NCBI RefSeq assembly: GCF_958295425.1
Contig: NC_081151.1
Location: 17,676,659-17,740,658, forward strand
Direction of reading: 5' to 3'
Origin: Solea solea
Taxonomy: Eukaryota > Chordata > Actinopteri > Pleuronectiformes > Soleidae
DNA: 64,000 nucleotides
Shown here: positions 14,601 through 24,075 of the stretch, in pieces
Numbering within the stretch: position 1 is the stretch's first letter
Layout: every line of letters begins with the position of its first letter
The notes under the pieces: model-generated
The model's input: only the letters and a program-made list of their open reading frames with translations
What the model was told of the DNA's origin: nothing
Databases searched by the model: none
Position numbers and translations under genes: made by a program

Positions 14601-14691
14601 AGGGATTGTGTGGCTTAAAACAGTGAATCTTGGTGATTATGTTGGCAATTATGACATAATTAGTAAAACTACTTAATCAATGTACTTTGAG
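11691..14691. other. no gene seen; unique sequence apart from the CpG patch at 12395
   Basis: Pyrimidine-rich at 11900-12000, with T runs near 12175-12222 and 12705-12720. Open frames at 12296-12942 exist on both strands and are driven by the GGC/GGT tract. No recognised exon. Confidence 0.5.
12395..12450. repeat. GGC/GGT-rich, CpG-dense tract
   Basis: GGCGGCGGCGGTGGCCGCGG followed by GGT repeats. It is the densest CpG patch in the first 20 kb, but only about 50 bases long, with no promoter or exon signal beside it. Confidence 0.7.
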
Positions 14692-14900
14692 TTAAAGGTC
14701 CAGTGTGTAAAATGATGAAATTATTTTTAAATTGACGATAAATAATTATACCAAGCCTTACAATCAGGTGATTATATGAGACTTATCTGTATCTGAAGCT
14801 GGGTCGCCACAACACAGGCGGCCATTTTGGGGCACCATGTTCAAAAGCCCATGATGATGAGCCCAATAATAATTCTACATTTTACACACTGTACCTTTTA
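14692..14900. mobile_element. short TTAA-type MITE with 21-bp terminal inverted repeats
   Basis: The terminal repeats at 14694-14714 and 14878-14898 are identical in 20 of 21 positions (core CAGTGTGTAAAATG). The left flank is TTAA; the right flank is degraded to TTTTAG. The interior, about 160 bases, holds GGCGGCCATTTTGGGGC and no frame. The same end motif appears at 48279. Confidence 0.65.
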
Positions 14901-17222
14901 GTAACACAATAAGGAGAAATATCTCAGATTAAAATATGAAAATAAAGTGCATTGCTGTTTTCCAGTATTATATAGCACAGTAACATGACATAAATACCAT
15001 TGGACAGTGTTTCCCAGGTCACCATGTCATAAAAAATCACCATGGTGCGATTTAACACTGAGTTTTTTTTGTGCACTGCCGTATTGCTTTGCATATTTCT
15101 TCCACCCTCTCTGCGTGTGAGAGAAAAGCATCAGGGTCAGAGGTCGACGGTACGTGGGGTCACTCAGTGCTGATGAGAATGCGCCGAGCCACATGTCTGA
15201 GCATCCACAGGAAGTGAGGGCGCATGCAAGAGGGCGCAAATACAGGAAGGCGCTTTGTTGTGGCTCCCTGCCAGGAAAGAACCATTGTTAAAAGTGCCCG
15301 TCCGTGTTTTTTATCTGAAGGCACTGTTTACTCCTGCTTTGTCTGTAATCTCAGGCCTCTCGCTCCTGTACCTCCCACTGCTGGATCTTCGCCACACATT
15401 TGTCTTGCAGCTCTTGTGTTTTCCAGATAGTGGCTTACTTTTCACACTGTGGGAACAATTGTTGCGACACTTGAGCGCCTGCTATCTGAATTGGATTAAA
15501 GGCTTGTATGGAGGTGAATAACACCCACTAGAGCTGACGATGGGAACATATATATATATATATGCGAGCAGAGCAGCCCTGTGACAAAACCCTCACAATA
15601 CCTGTAAATTAAAAAGGTGGACACATAAGAGGAAGGTTTGCAATAAAGGGAAGAAAGGAACGTAATAGTGCTTTATAGTACGAGTGAAGTTATACTTTTT
15701 TGTTTGTTTTGAGCCACATGACCACATCGTCCCACGAGGAAAGAAATCAGACACTTTTCATTGCCCTTTTACCAAGAACAACAAAGGTCTTTCTGCTAAA
15801 CTGGTGTGAAACAGATTTATGACCATTAACTGAGGCACTGCTTCAACACCTACAAGGATCATTTGTTTTATTTGAGGAACATTTCTTTGTTCCATGTGGC
15901 TCCTGTTGGTCTGATCTTTGGTTTTCACTTCCAGGAGACTTGTCACACTTTGGTGTAGGTGTGTGATCCAGTCCTCGTCAGTCCTGTGTGTGACGAACCA
16001 ATGTTACTATGCAAATTATACTGCTCTACAAACACAGTATCTTCCCAAGGAACATTTGACAAAATTTGATATGTTTTGACAATTTGTTTTGTTGGATAAA
16101 TTTAGCACAGTTGAAGGCCAAAAACATCAGTGTTTGTGCCAGCTCACAAAGAACTTTTCTTAATAGCATGCTTCCCCTCTCCTGTTATCTGATTTATAAG
16201 ATTTGAAGGATTTTTCCCATAGTTGGTTCCTGATTTATTGACATTTCTCTCTATAAGTGCCAATAACTGAATAAATATGGAATCTGTTTGCTTAAGAAAA
16301 CTGTGCTTTTGTACAAAATATATTTGTTGCAAGTGTGTTTTACCCCTGAGATCTTCCTTTATGATATCCATCTATTGTATACACAGTAGGTTAAACCATT
16401 TGACATATTTACTCTGTTTCTAATTCAGCAATATGTCAATGTTTTTGGACAAAAAAAACAACCCTCCAAACTCCTTCAACTTAAATGCGTATGGCATCCA
16501 TCTATGCTGTGAAAGCTCCTTTCCAAAGAACGTTTGTCGCTAGTAGAGCGTTTCTCCCCTGAGATCCCTGACATTCCTTCTCTTTACAGTCCGAGTGTAC
16601 GTTCAGCGGCCCCGCAGCCCTGCTCTCCCTCATCAAATCCCCTCGGTCTGCCTTCAATAGAAATGGAAATTTGAGGCCCTCCTCTCCCGCGGCTCTTCGT
16701 CTCCTTGCTCCACTCCCCCAGAATGAGCCAGGATGTTTTGAGAAGTGGGATATTGCTCCTAATGGATTCCAAACATCACAAAAGTTTATTAGGAAGCCGG
16801 GGCATTGTAAAAGTGGGAGGTGTGGGGGTGTAGCATTTGTAGGACAGGGGAGGTCGTGGGGGAGATGCGGAGGTGTGGAGAGAGTTTTGTCTTTGCAGAA
16901 TTTTAGATTTTAATCATCTCTGCTGTAGAAAATGACCATTAACCTGCTGTATTTGTAGTTTAGCCACGCTTCCTCTCTCTCTCTCTCTTTTTTTTTTTTT
17001 TTTTAGCCTTCTCTTCACAGTTTTATTTGGTGTGACAAATGCAAATCAAATGACATTTGCTTGGTCTTACACAGATGTGACCTTTGGCAGCCAGAGTGCA
17101 GGTAAATGCTGCTTCAGGGAGCGCATAGTACATTTGCATGCAAAGTTTAAGGGAATTGATTAATGGAATAAGTGTGTCCTTGGCTACACTAGGCGACAAT
17201 ACCCCCCTTTCAGCGAGTCAGT
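14901..17222. other. no gene recognised; possible conserved block at 16530-16820
   Basis: A short (TA)n lies at 15547-15563. A 108-codon open stretch follows a CTTTACAG acceptor-like site at 16582-16589. It ends in glycine-rich low-complexity sequence and matches nothing I know. The sequence AATGGATTCCAAACATCACA near 16763 has the look of a conserved non-coding element. Confidence 0.4.
16972..17004. repeat. (CT)n followed by a T run
   Basis: A simple pyrimidine tract that ends in TTTTTAG. It could mimic a splice acceptor, but no coding exon follows. Confidence 0.85.
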
Positions 17223-17466
17223 CAGTGTATTTACATGCATGTTAAAAGTCCGATTTTAGTCAGACTAAGACAATAATACAGTTTTCTTAATGTCATGTAA
17301 ACAAGGTAGTCCGACTAGTCTTAGTCGGACTAAAATACCTGGATAATGGGATTCATAGTCTGATTACTCCTGCATCTATACGCTTAGTCGGACTGGAGTC
17401 GGACTTGGCGTTCTGTGCATGCATCCAAAATTTCCTCCCTGGTCTTTGACCCGGAAGTAGAAATCT
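17223..17466 (+). mobile_element. AGTCGGACT-family MITE, copy 1 (3' part diverged)
   Basis: It starts with CAGTGTATTTACATGCATG and continues through several TTAGTCGGACT/AGTCCGACTA units to a CCCGGAAGTAG block. It matches the other five family members base for base over long stretches. The left end is intact and the right terminal repeat is not recognisable. Confidence 0.75.
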
Positions 17467-18358
17467 GCGTGTGTGAATGTGACTTAGCTTAACTGGATTT
17501 AGCGCAGCTTCTGTCAGACAAACATGTTTTTGGCCTGGTGTTTAAGATCTTTGGTAAAAACATGTATGTTTGGGGTGAGTATTAATAGAAGGACGCAAGC
17601 ATATTTAGCTTTGAAGTCAGTCTCCACATATAATTAGACAGGAAAGGAATTTTGACACAAGTCTGATTCTTAAGTAGTGGCCACTTGTCCCTCCAGTATT
17701 TACTGATTCTGAGTCATAAATATTCCAAATGAACTTTCTGAATCAAAATTCACCAAACCCTTGAATTTGGTGAAAGGTTTTGTTTTTTACGTGTCCTTAA
17801 GTGAGTCTGCAAGGAATAGTACTTGGTCATCAAAACAGACAGACTAGAAAATGTGAAAGAAAACATGGCAAGAAGAGAGAAAAAAAGTAGTTTGACATTT
17901 TGAAAAGATTGTGAGCTTAGCTTACTTACCTGGCTTTGTCTCAACACATTTGTGCTGATTTAAACAGACCAGGGATAATGTGTTCCTTAGCGAGGTAAAG
18001 GGGATTCAGTCAACTTATAGTTCTTGACTAACAAAGCGGTTCCAGGACATCGCCCGCATGAATGCAATCAATCTTCTCGTCCAACTCTCGGCAAAAAACA
18101 AATAGGCCTATCCCTCAAATGTCAAACAATCCCTCTCAGTAAATGATTTATGCGTCTTACACCCATCTTTTTGATAGCCAGTATGAAAACAAGCTTCGAA
18201 CAGAGCATGTGTGTGTTTTCAGTGCAGTTGAATGCTTGTGCACATGTGTCTTTGCATAGTTCTGCGTGTGCACGTCCAGTGGAAGCGAACGGAAAATAGA
18301 GAGTCGGATTGAATGCCTTTGCAGTGTGTTGGCTTGTGTGCTGAAGCACATTTCCTTG

Positions 18359-18359
<1 letters not shown>

Positions 18360-18393
<34 letters not shown>
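18360..18393. repeat. (GT)n microsatellite
   Basis: About 17 GT units followed by GCGCGTGC. Confidence 0.92.
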
Positions 18394-18397
<4 letters not shown>

Positions 18398-18485
18398 TGC
18401 TCATGGCCTCCACTTGGCTGGATCCATCCCTGCGTCAGAGGCCATAATCTGGTCCCCTCCTCACAAAGCCTCCCTTTGATGTGCC

Positions 18486-18506
18486 TCTGCTGCTGCTGCT
18501 GCTGCT
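18486..18506. repeat. (CTG)n tract
   Basis: Six to seven CTG/TGC units. Confidence 0.85.
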
Positions 18507-19616
18507 TCCTGCCATGTTCAAATAACGCCGCACAATCAAATTGCCTCCAGTGAATGCATTTTAATAGCGTTATTGATCAGGCTTGAATAATTCTACAAGT
18601 GCCTCTCTCAATTCTTTCCATGCCTCCGGCTAAACCCCCACCTGGCCTCACCATCGTCACTTTAGAAGTGAAGCACTGAGTTGAGGAGTTCTGGAAGGAC
18701 AAAATACCCTCCAATGATTTGGCCTCTCAATGGGTGATGGGAGCTTCTTTAGAGAAAAGGTGGCATTTCTTTTGTGAATTACTCCTAGATCCTTTAATCC
18801 TTTAGTCCCATTTCTGAGACATAAAAACATGATGGCATTCCTGCATCCTTATGTATTTTCCACCCAAATTCATTGAAAACATCACTTGTTGATTTAAAGG
18901 CATCTGATTGGGCATCTAATACTAGTTAGGTAAACCTAGCAACGAGTTTCTTTACTCTGTATGTGTTTTAGAATATATGTTTGGAAGGACAACTAAATGA
19001 ACCTTGAAACTTGTCTGCTTTCTTGGTGAGAGTTAGTTGTGAAGATTGATTCTGCCAGTGGACGGATTCTTAAATCATACTTGTGGAAATAAAGCCTAGA
19101 GGAGGTGCAAAGTTTCAGTTTTCTTTTTTGCTTACACTAATAGTTTTTATGGATACTTTTTTTTATCAAAATGATCCTGCCTACTGTACCCTCAAATACA
19201 TAAATGAAAAAAACTGACAAATTCTTTTCAAAACTTTGGTTTGATAAAACAAGTGCAGACCTGGATGAGAATCTGAGAGTGGCGAACGCACACTTGACAC
19301 GGCATTACCGCTTTAATTCATCAATCACCAAGGCAAGAAAGAGTCATGTGAGGGGTTTGCACATTTATTTCCACTTGAAGTACATTCAAGTTTCTATCCA
19401 CATGTATCCAAGCTTCTTTAACACACAGAAATATTCCCTTGACGTTTCATATTGTGAATGACGATCTATTGATTTACATGGCGTGACCTGATGGGCAAAA
19501 AACCTTTTCACACCAATCCTACATAGCAGATAACGGACACGTCAACCTACAAAACTGCTAGATATCTTCCAGTACATATCTCCCAATCCCTCTATCTACA
19601 AAGCCACGTTCCTTTC

Positions 19617-20015
19617 CTAGCAATAATATTTAATCAAAGTTTTAAGGCCAAGAGTTAACTACTTTAAGTGTTCACAAATTAGGGTATCCTTTATTTAATT
19701 TGTACCAGCTAGAGTAGTATTGAATGAGCTTGTTTTCAACTGCGTCGCCGTCGATGAGGTTCGTGGTAAGGTCACCTCCATATCATCATTTGGGATTTCC
19801 AGCAGTTGTGGTTTCTCTGGCCACAGAAACTCTGGCTCTTGAAGAAAAGAAGGACCTTGAACCCAATTAAGGTTGCCGTCCCAGGTAAGCTTCTCTTTCA
19901 TCTGTTTTGGCGAAACCCAGAGGGTCTTACTGTAGATAAGATTCCTTATGATGTCATTTATCAGTCAGCACTCAGACTAGGGAGTTTGTGAGGTTTGGAC
20001 CCTGCAGAGGTTCTT
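19617..20015 (-). pseudogene. decayed BEL/Pao retrotransposon pol fragment
   Basis: Read on the minus strand, three short blocks match the order of a BEL/Pao Pol polyprotein. LQGPNLTNSLV (about 20010-19978) resembles the start of the reverse transcriptase core. A stretch with SPKQM, WVQGPSFLQ and LWPEKPQ (about 19910-19830) resembles the linker between RNase H and integrase. After a frame change, YYSSWYKLNKGY and then LTLGLKTLIKYY (about 19745-19620) resemble the FSSW.KL region before the integrase zinc finger. The frames are interrupted by stops and shifts, and the reverse transcriptase core and RNase H are missing between the first two blocks. No LTRs were found. It is a dead relic. The match is from remembered family motifs, not from an alignment. 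Confidence 0.6.
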
Positions 20016-20519
20016 CATAAATGTCTATTCATTAAATCAAATAAAATGATTAATATTTAATGTCATATGAGTAGGGTAGGCTATACTATTTAGCACATCA
20101 CACTATTCATTTGCTGTGCTAGTGTTAATCTGTTATTTTGGATTTGTTTGGGGTGGGGGTGGGGTCAGGCAGTGTGTCAATTTAGCTCTATGTTTTTGTG
20201 GTGTAAGTGAATTATTAAATCATGGATTAAAGAAAGAAAAAGACACACTGATAGCCTTTATTCACATTTTATCACAGTTGCTCATTATCATTATCGTCAC
20301 TAAAACAGTCAGAATACCCTAAACACTCCTATGCGTCTAAGATTTCCTCTACATGCCCTCAAATTTGTTGAAGATGAATTTAAATGTGTTTTTTTCTTTG
20401 AGTAATCAATTATTTAATTATTCACTTTGATTACACCACAAAAACATAAGAGCTTTTTATTTGATCTAATTGATCAACATTTACATTTCTTCACCCGCGA
20501 TTTCCCTTGTAAATATTAT

Positions 20520-20620
20520 TTTCGGAATTTCCGGTTTTATTTTGTAGTTTTTCGGTTGGATTTCCTGTCCTGCGCCGGAAGCGAATTCACACAGGATCAC
20601 TGCATCACACAGGCTGTGTT
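20520..20620 (+). promoter_or_regulatory. ETS-motif cluster, probable TATA-less promoter
   Basis: Within about 60 bases there are three ETS-type cores: TTTCCGG near 20528, TTTCCTG near 20561 (minus orientation), and GCCGGAAGCG at 20574-20583, a good GABP/ELK-like site. The ATG of the putative first exon follows about 40 bases later. Clustered ETS sites without a TATA box are typical of broadly active vertebrate promoters. This makes host control of the PGBD-like gene plausible. No start-site data are available from sequence alone. Confidence 0.4.
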
Positions 20621-20675
20621 ATGATTATTTCAATGTCCGCGGGATCGCCACACGACACTCTTTGCCCCATTCAAG
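20621..20675 (+). CDS. putative 5' coding exon of the PGBD-like gene
   Basis: A short open segment starts at ATG 20621 (G at -3), with a second in-frame ATG at 20633. It reads MIISMSAGSPHDTLCPIQ and ends one base into a codon at a strong donor, CAAG/GTAACA (intron begins at 20676). Splicing to the acceptor CAG at 21808-21810 completes an Ala codon and continues in frame through Glu-Ser-Thr to the ATG at 21822. That would give a 578-residue protein. The acceptor is a tandem NAGNAG (GCAGCAG), so a one-residue alternative form is possible. A CTAAT branch-like site lies about 31 bases upstream of it. This is inferred from splice signals and frame agreement only; the exon could instead be 5' UTR, or not used. 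Confidence 0.42.
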
Positions 20676-20932
20676 GTAACACTGTCTTGAAATAGACGTT
20701 TGACAAGAGCCACGGGGGTCCGTGTGTCCAGCTGCGGTGAAATATAACCTTCTAAAGGCTTGCATTCTACAGTTAGCATGCAAATCAAGCAGCTAACAGC
20801 AGCTAGCTTACTCCCTACCTGAACATCAGAGAGCATAAAGGAGGAGTGTTCGATGTTTTTGCGACTGTTTGTTAGAGAGAGGATGTCCTTGATTGTGTCT
20901 GTCCCTCCCCTTGTGTCTGTTTGTGTGTATAT

Positions 20933-21120
20933 TAGTGCTGCAAGTAATGATTTATAAGACATTTAAATGGCAGATAATATTGACCCATTTTGTACAGAAA
21001 CCAACAAATTACTATTACTAATTATTATTAAAGGTTACTGTCATAGGGGAGCAAATAAAACATGAAATAAATATGTATGAAAAGCTGAAATAATTAGTCG
21101 ATTTGTCATTGCAGCCCTAG
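20933..21120. mobile_element. 188-bp hAT-like MITE (TAGNGCTGCAA ends)
   Basis: The left end is TAGTGCTGCAAGTAATGA and the right end is TCATTGCAGCCCTAG, clear inverted repeats apart from small changes. The flanks GTGTATAT and GTGTACAA agree in 6 of 8 bases, which fits a decayed 8-base target duplication of the hAT superfamily. The interior is AT-rich and non-coding, with GATTTGTCATTGC near the end. It lies inside the putative first intron of the PGBD-like gene. Confidence 0.6.
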
Positions 21121-21401
21121 TGTACAATATGAATGTTAACATGTAAAGTGTCTATTGTGATGACTCTATTACGAGTGATTACTTTTAATTAATTAAAGAA
21201 ATTAATTAAAATAAAAATGATTTATTTTGATATGTATTTTTGTCCTCCTGATCGGCTGTAGCTCGATTAAACTTTGCTTTATTGCTCCGGTTTGATAAAT
21301 TAATTAAGTTTAGATTTAGTTCAATTGATTAATGCAGGACGATGTGTTACAGTGTAATATGTAAACAGTTAAAGTGCCAAGGTTTTTTTTCAGTCAGTTG
21401 T

Positions 21402-21721
21402 CAGTGTTTACATGCATGTTAAAAGTCGAATTTTAGTCGGACTAAGACAACAATTTGGTTTTCTTAATGTAAACACGTTAGTCTGATTAAAATCAAGCTA
21501 TTCTTAGACTATCATACCTGTATAATGTCATTCATAGTCTGATTACTCAGACCTGAATCGGAGTTGTGTTTTATTTCCACTCTTTGACTCCGAAGTAGAA
21601 GGAGACGGCGTACAAACTGCAGTACTCTTGGTGCAAATCAAATCAATTGGTGGCGGCGTCCGATTGCTCTTGCTCTTACTCGGACTATGACCTTAGTTAA
21701 ACTGTGCATGTAAACATACTG
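21402..21721 (+). mobile_element. AGTCGGACT-family MITE, copy 2, both ends present
   Basis: The left end CAGTGTTTACATGCATG and the right end GCATGTAAACATACTG are inverted copies of each other. The interior has the family's TTAGTCGGACTAAG and CATAGTCTGATTACTC blocks. It is 320 bases long, so shorter than copy 4. It sits inside the putative first intron of the PGBD-like gene. No target duplication is evident. Confidence 0.75.
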
Positions 21722-21821
21722 AGCCTCTGCACTGTGTTAAAGTCGTGTTAGAATTGGACAGCAAACTAAATCTCTCTAATGTTCCCATGTTTTCCATTTG
21801 CAAAAAGCAGCAGAGTCTACG

Positions 21822-23659
21822 ATGCAGGCAGACAGCGAGCCTGCGGAGCCGGAGGAATCGGAGAAAGCATCAAACAGCGAGGACGAGGAGGACGAAGGCT
21901 TAGGTGATGTACCTGACCACCAGCTGGCATCTGATTTTTCATTGGATTCATCGGAGTCTGAGAATGAGGAACCCACAGGGGAGGGTGGCTGGATATCAAA
22001 GAGTAGGAACATTGTCTGGTCTCCCACTGAAAATCAGACGGTCCCTTATGAACCAGACACTGATGACACTGATTTGAAACCAGGACCAACTCTTTGGGCC
22101 ACATCCAAGATGCACTCTCTGGAGTCAGCCTTTGATTTATTTATTACAGAGGAGATTGTCAACGTTATTGTGGAAATGACCAACAGTCAGGGGAGACACA
22201 AGGTTCCAGATTGGCGGGATATAGATGCCACTGAACTGCGTGCATTCATTGGAATTCTGCTGTTAACTGGTGTGTACAAGTCAACAAATGAATCCATGCG
22301 AAGCCTTTGGAATGCAGAGACTGGACGCTCAATCTTTCGGGCGACAATGTCCATCAGGACATTCAATAGGATTAACTCTACTTTGAAGTTTGGTGACAGT
22401 CTTAACAAAACTTCAAGCCATACAGATGACAAACTAGCAAAATTCAGATGCATATGGGATAGATGGACGCATCGCCTCGGCCTGCTTTTCAACCCTGGCC
22501 AGGATGTCTGTGTGGGTGAGCACGTTGTGCCCTTCAGAGGCTGCTGTGCATTCCGTCAGTACATTAATAACCCTGCCAGGTACGGCATCAAAATCTGGGT
22601 CACCTGCGACGTTGAGACGTCTTATGCTTGGCGTATGCAAATAGATATTGGGAAACCAGCTGACGGTTCCTCAGGGTTTAACAAGGGACACAGGGTTGGC
22701 CTAGAGATGACGGAGGGGCTCCGAGGCAACACCGTCACATGTGACAAGGTGTTGACCTCCTATGAGCTGGCAGAGGAGCTGCTGAACAGGAAAATGACAT
22801 TAGTGGGAGCCATTCGCAAAAGCAAGCCCGAAATCCCCCCACAACTGCTCCTGACAAAGACGAGACAGACTCACTCCTCTCTTTTTGCATTCACCCGAAC
22901 ACACACCGCTGTGTCGTACATACCCAAACTGAGGAAGAATGTGCTGCTTCTCAGTACAAAGCATCATGAGCGTGCTGTCAGCAACACGGAGAAGATGAAG
23001 CCGCTCATAATCATGGACTACGACCGCTGCAAAGGATGTGTTGACAACCTGGATAAGGTTTGCATCCGCTCACACTCTTTATTCATACACAAATAACATT
23101 TACTTTCATTATTAATCTGTTGAATATTTTAAAACAATGAGCTGTTTGGTCCAGAAAATGTTGAAAAATCTGTTCCCCAACCTCGACATTCATGTTCAGT
23201 TTGTTTTTATTTATTTATTTGCAGGTTATTGCCACCTACAGTTGCAGGAAGAGAACCCATCGGTGGCCATTGGTGCTATTTTACCATCTTCTCGATATTT
23301 CGGTCTACAATGCCTATGTGCTGTGGACAGCAGTGGATCCCACATGGAACAAGGCCAAGACCTACAGGAGGAGGACTTTCATTGAGGAGCTGGGAAAGAC
23401 ACTGGTGGCACCTCATATGGCACGGAGACCACGTCTTCCACGCGAAGCAAGTGCTGTTGCCATGATAAAAGAGTTACAAGACAGAGAACCCATCTCAGAA
23501 AATTACAACCCCAGGAGGAGGGGGACATGTGACTTTTGTACTGGCAAAAGAAAAAGATGCACCATGAGCTGTTCTAAATGTGGCAGATTTGTGTGTAAGG
23601 TGCACAGCACATGTATTTGCAACTCATGTCGCTTTTGTCCCATTGTAAACCTTCAATGA
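21822..23659 (+). CDS. piggyBac transposase-derived protein (PGBD-like), two main coding exons
   Basis: Coding segments are 21822-23057 and 23225-23659, giving 556 residues from the ATG at 21822 (A at -3). Read straight through, the first segment stops 12 codons after a GT donor. Splicing out 23058-23224 joins ...VDNLDK to VIATYSCRK, which restores the normal piggyBac order. Residues 1-60 are rich in Asp, Glu and Ser. The DDE-type transposase domain runs from about residue 97 to 460, and the end (about 510-552) is a Cys/His-rich zinc domain with spacing C-x2-C-x6-C-x3-C-x2-C-x4-C-x2-H-x2-C-x-C-x2-C. Family knowledge: piggyBac transposases cut and paste at TTAA with three Asp residues. Here the second (D308, in TCDKVLTS) and third (D408, in KGCVDNLD) are present, but the first is Gly232 (VCVGEHVVPF, codon GGT). 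The usual GRCPFRQY is GCCAFRQY, and GGVD is GCVD. I infer that strand cleavage is lost while the DNA-binding parts remain. It could be a domesticated host gene or a recently dead element copy. It is not PGBD5-like, because the cysteine domain is kept. Confidence 0.88.
23058..23224 (+). other. intron within the PGBD-like gene
   Basis: This is a GT-AG intron of 167 bases with a T-rich acceptor tract ending ATTTGCAG. It lies in phase 0 directly after the VDNLDK motif that carries the third catalytic Asp. Reading through it introduces a stop after 12 codons, and the conserved order of the family resumes exactly at the acceptor. Confidence 0.85.
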
Positions 23660-23682
23660 ATGTTCATTTTTGAGAACAAGAC

Positions 23683-23688
23683 AATAAA
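23683..23688 (+). terminator. polyadenylation signal AATAAA of the PGBD-like gene
   Basis: A canonical AATAAA hexamer lies 24 bases after the TGA stop at 23657-23659. The spacing fits a very short 3' UTR, with cleavage expected around 23700-23715. No other AATAAA lies between the stop and this site. Confidence 0.6.
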
Positions 23689-23780
23689 ATCATTGAAGGG
23701 TACAGACATGAGTACATTTTATTGACTTGATTGCTCTTATTTTTTCGAAAACAAAAAAGAAAAGAGAAGAGGATAACGAC

Positions 23781-24075
23781 AACCACGATATGTGACAGTG
23801 AATGCAAGCGAAAGGGAGACAGAGAGATATGGGTTTATGACGTCATCACTTTCCCAAAGAAGTGTGAGTAGTGTTTCGTTGTTGTCGGCACAAATACGCA
23901 AAGGTGGGGTTTTGAGGTTTTCCCCACTCTGGGGTCCATTCTCCAAAAATACAGTTTCAGGGTTCCCAAAATGCCGTTTCCGTGTGCATAAAACACTGAT
24001 ATGATAAAAAGAAAAACTTGAGCTGATTCACCGAGACTTGTTTCCGTGCATGTGTGAACAGGCTATAGTGATGCA
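23781..24075. repeat. cut-and-paste transposon-like fragment downstream of the PGBD gene
   Basis: CTCCAAAAATACAGTTTCAG, AAAATGCCGTTTCCGTGTGC and GAGACTTGTTTCCGTGC with GTGTGAACAGGC resemble repeats of the hAT type that carry paired 'CGTTTCCGTGTG' blocks. A TGACGTCA (CRE-like) site lies at 23838-23845. The stretch contains no TTAA. Confidence 0.35.

Larger units (their letters stand above)
17467..19616. other. no gene recognised; conserved-element-like block at 18510-18690
   Basis: Between two simple repeats and the BEL/Pao relic. The 18510-18690 block is rich in homeodomain-type words (AATCAAATTG, TTTTAATAGCGTTATTGATC). The frame at 19204-19461 has no known motif. Confidence 0.4.
20676..21810 (+). 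other. putative intron 1 of the PGBD-like gene, with two nested MITEs
   Basis: This is the 1135-base gap between the donor at 20676 and the acceptor at 21810. It contains a 188-base hAT-like MITE (20933-21120) and a 320-base member of the AGTCGGACT family (21402-21721). The remainder is AT-rich (for example TTAATTAATTAAAG near 21187). A TTAA occurs at 21737, but no inverted-repeat partner for it was found beyond the 3' end of the gene. Confidence 0.4.

Noticed and set aside
18219..18553. Cys/Val or Thr/His repeat proteins around 18.3 kb
   Set aside because: Translation of the (GT)n microsatellite.
20630..20962. 110-codon minus-strand frame opposite the putative first PGBD exon
   Set aside because: It begins inside the hAT-like MITE and reads back across the promoter region; a shadow frame.
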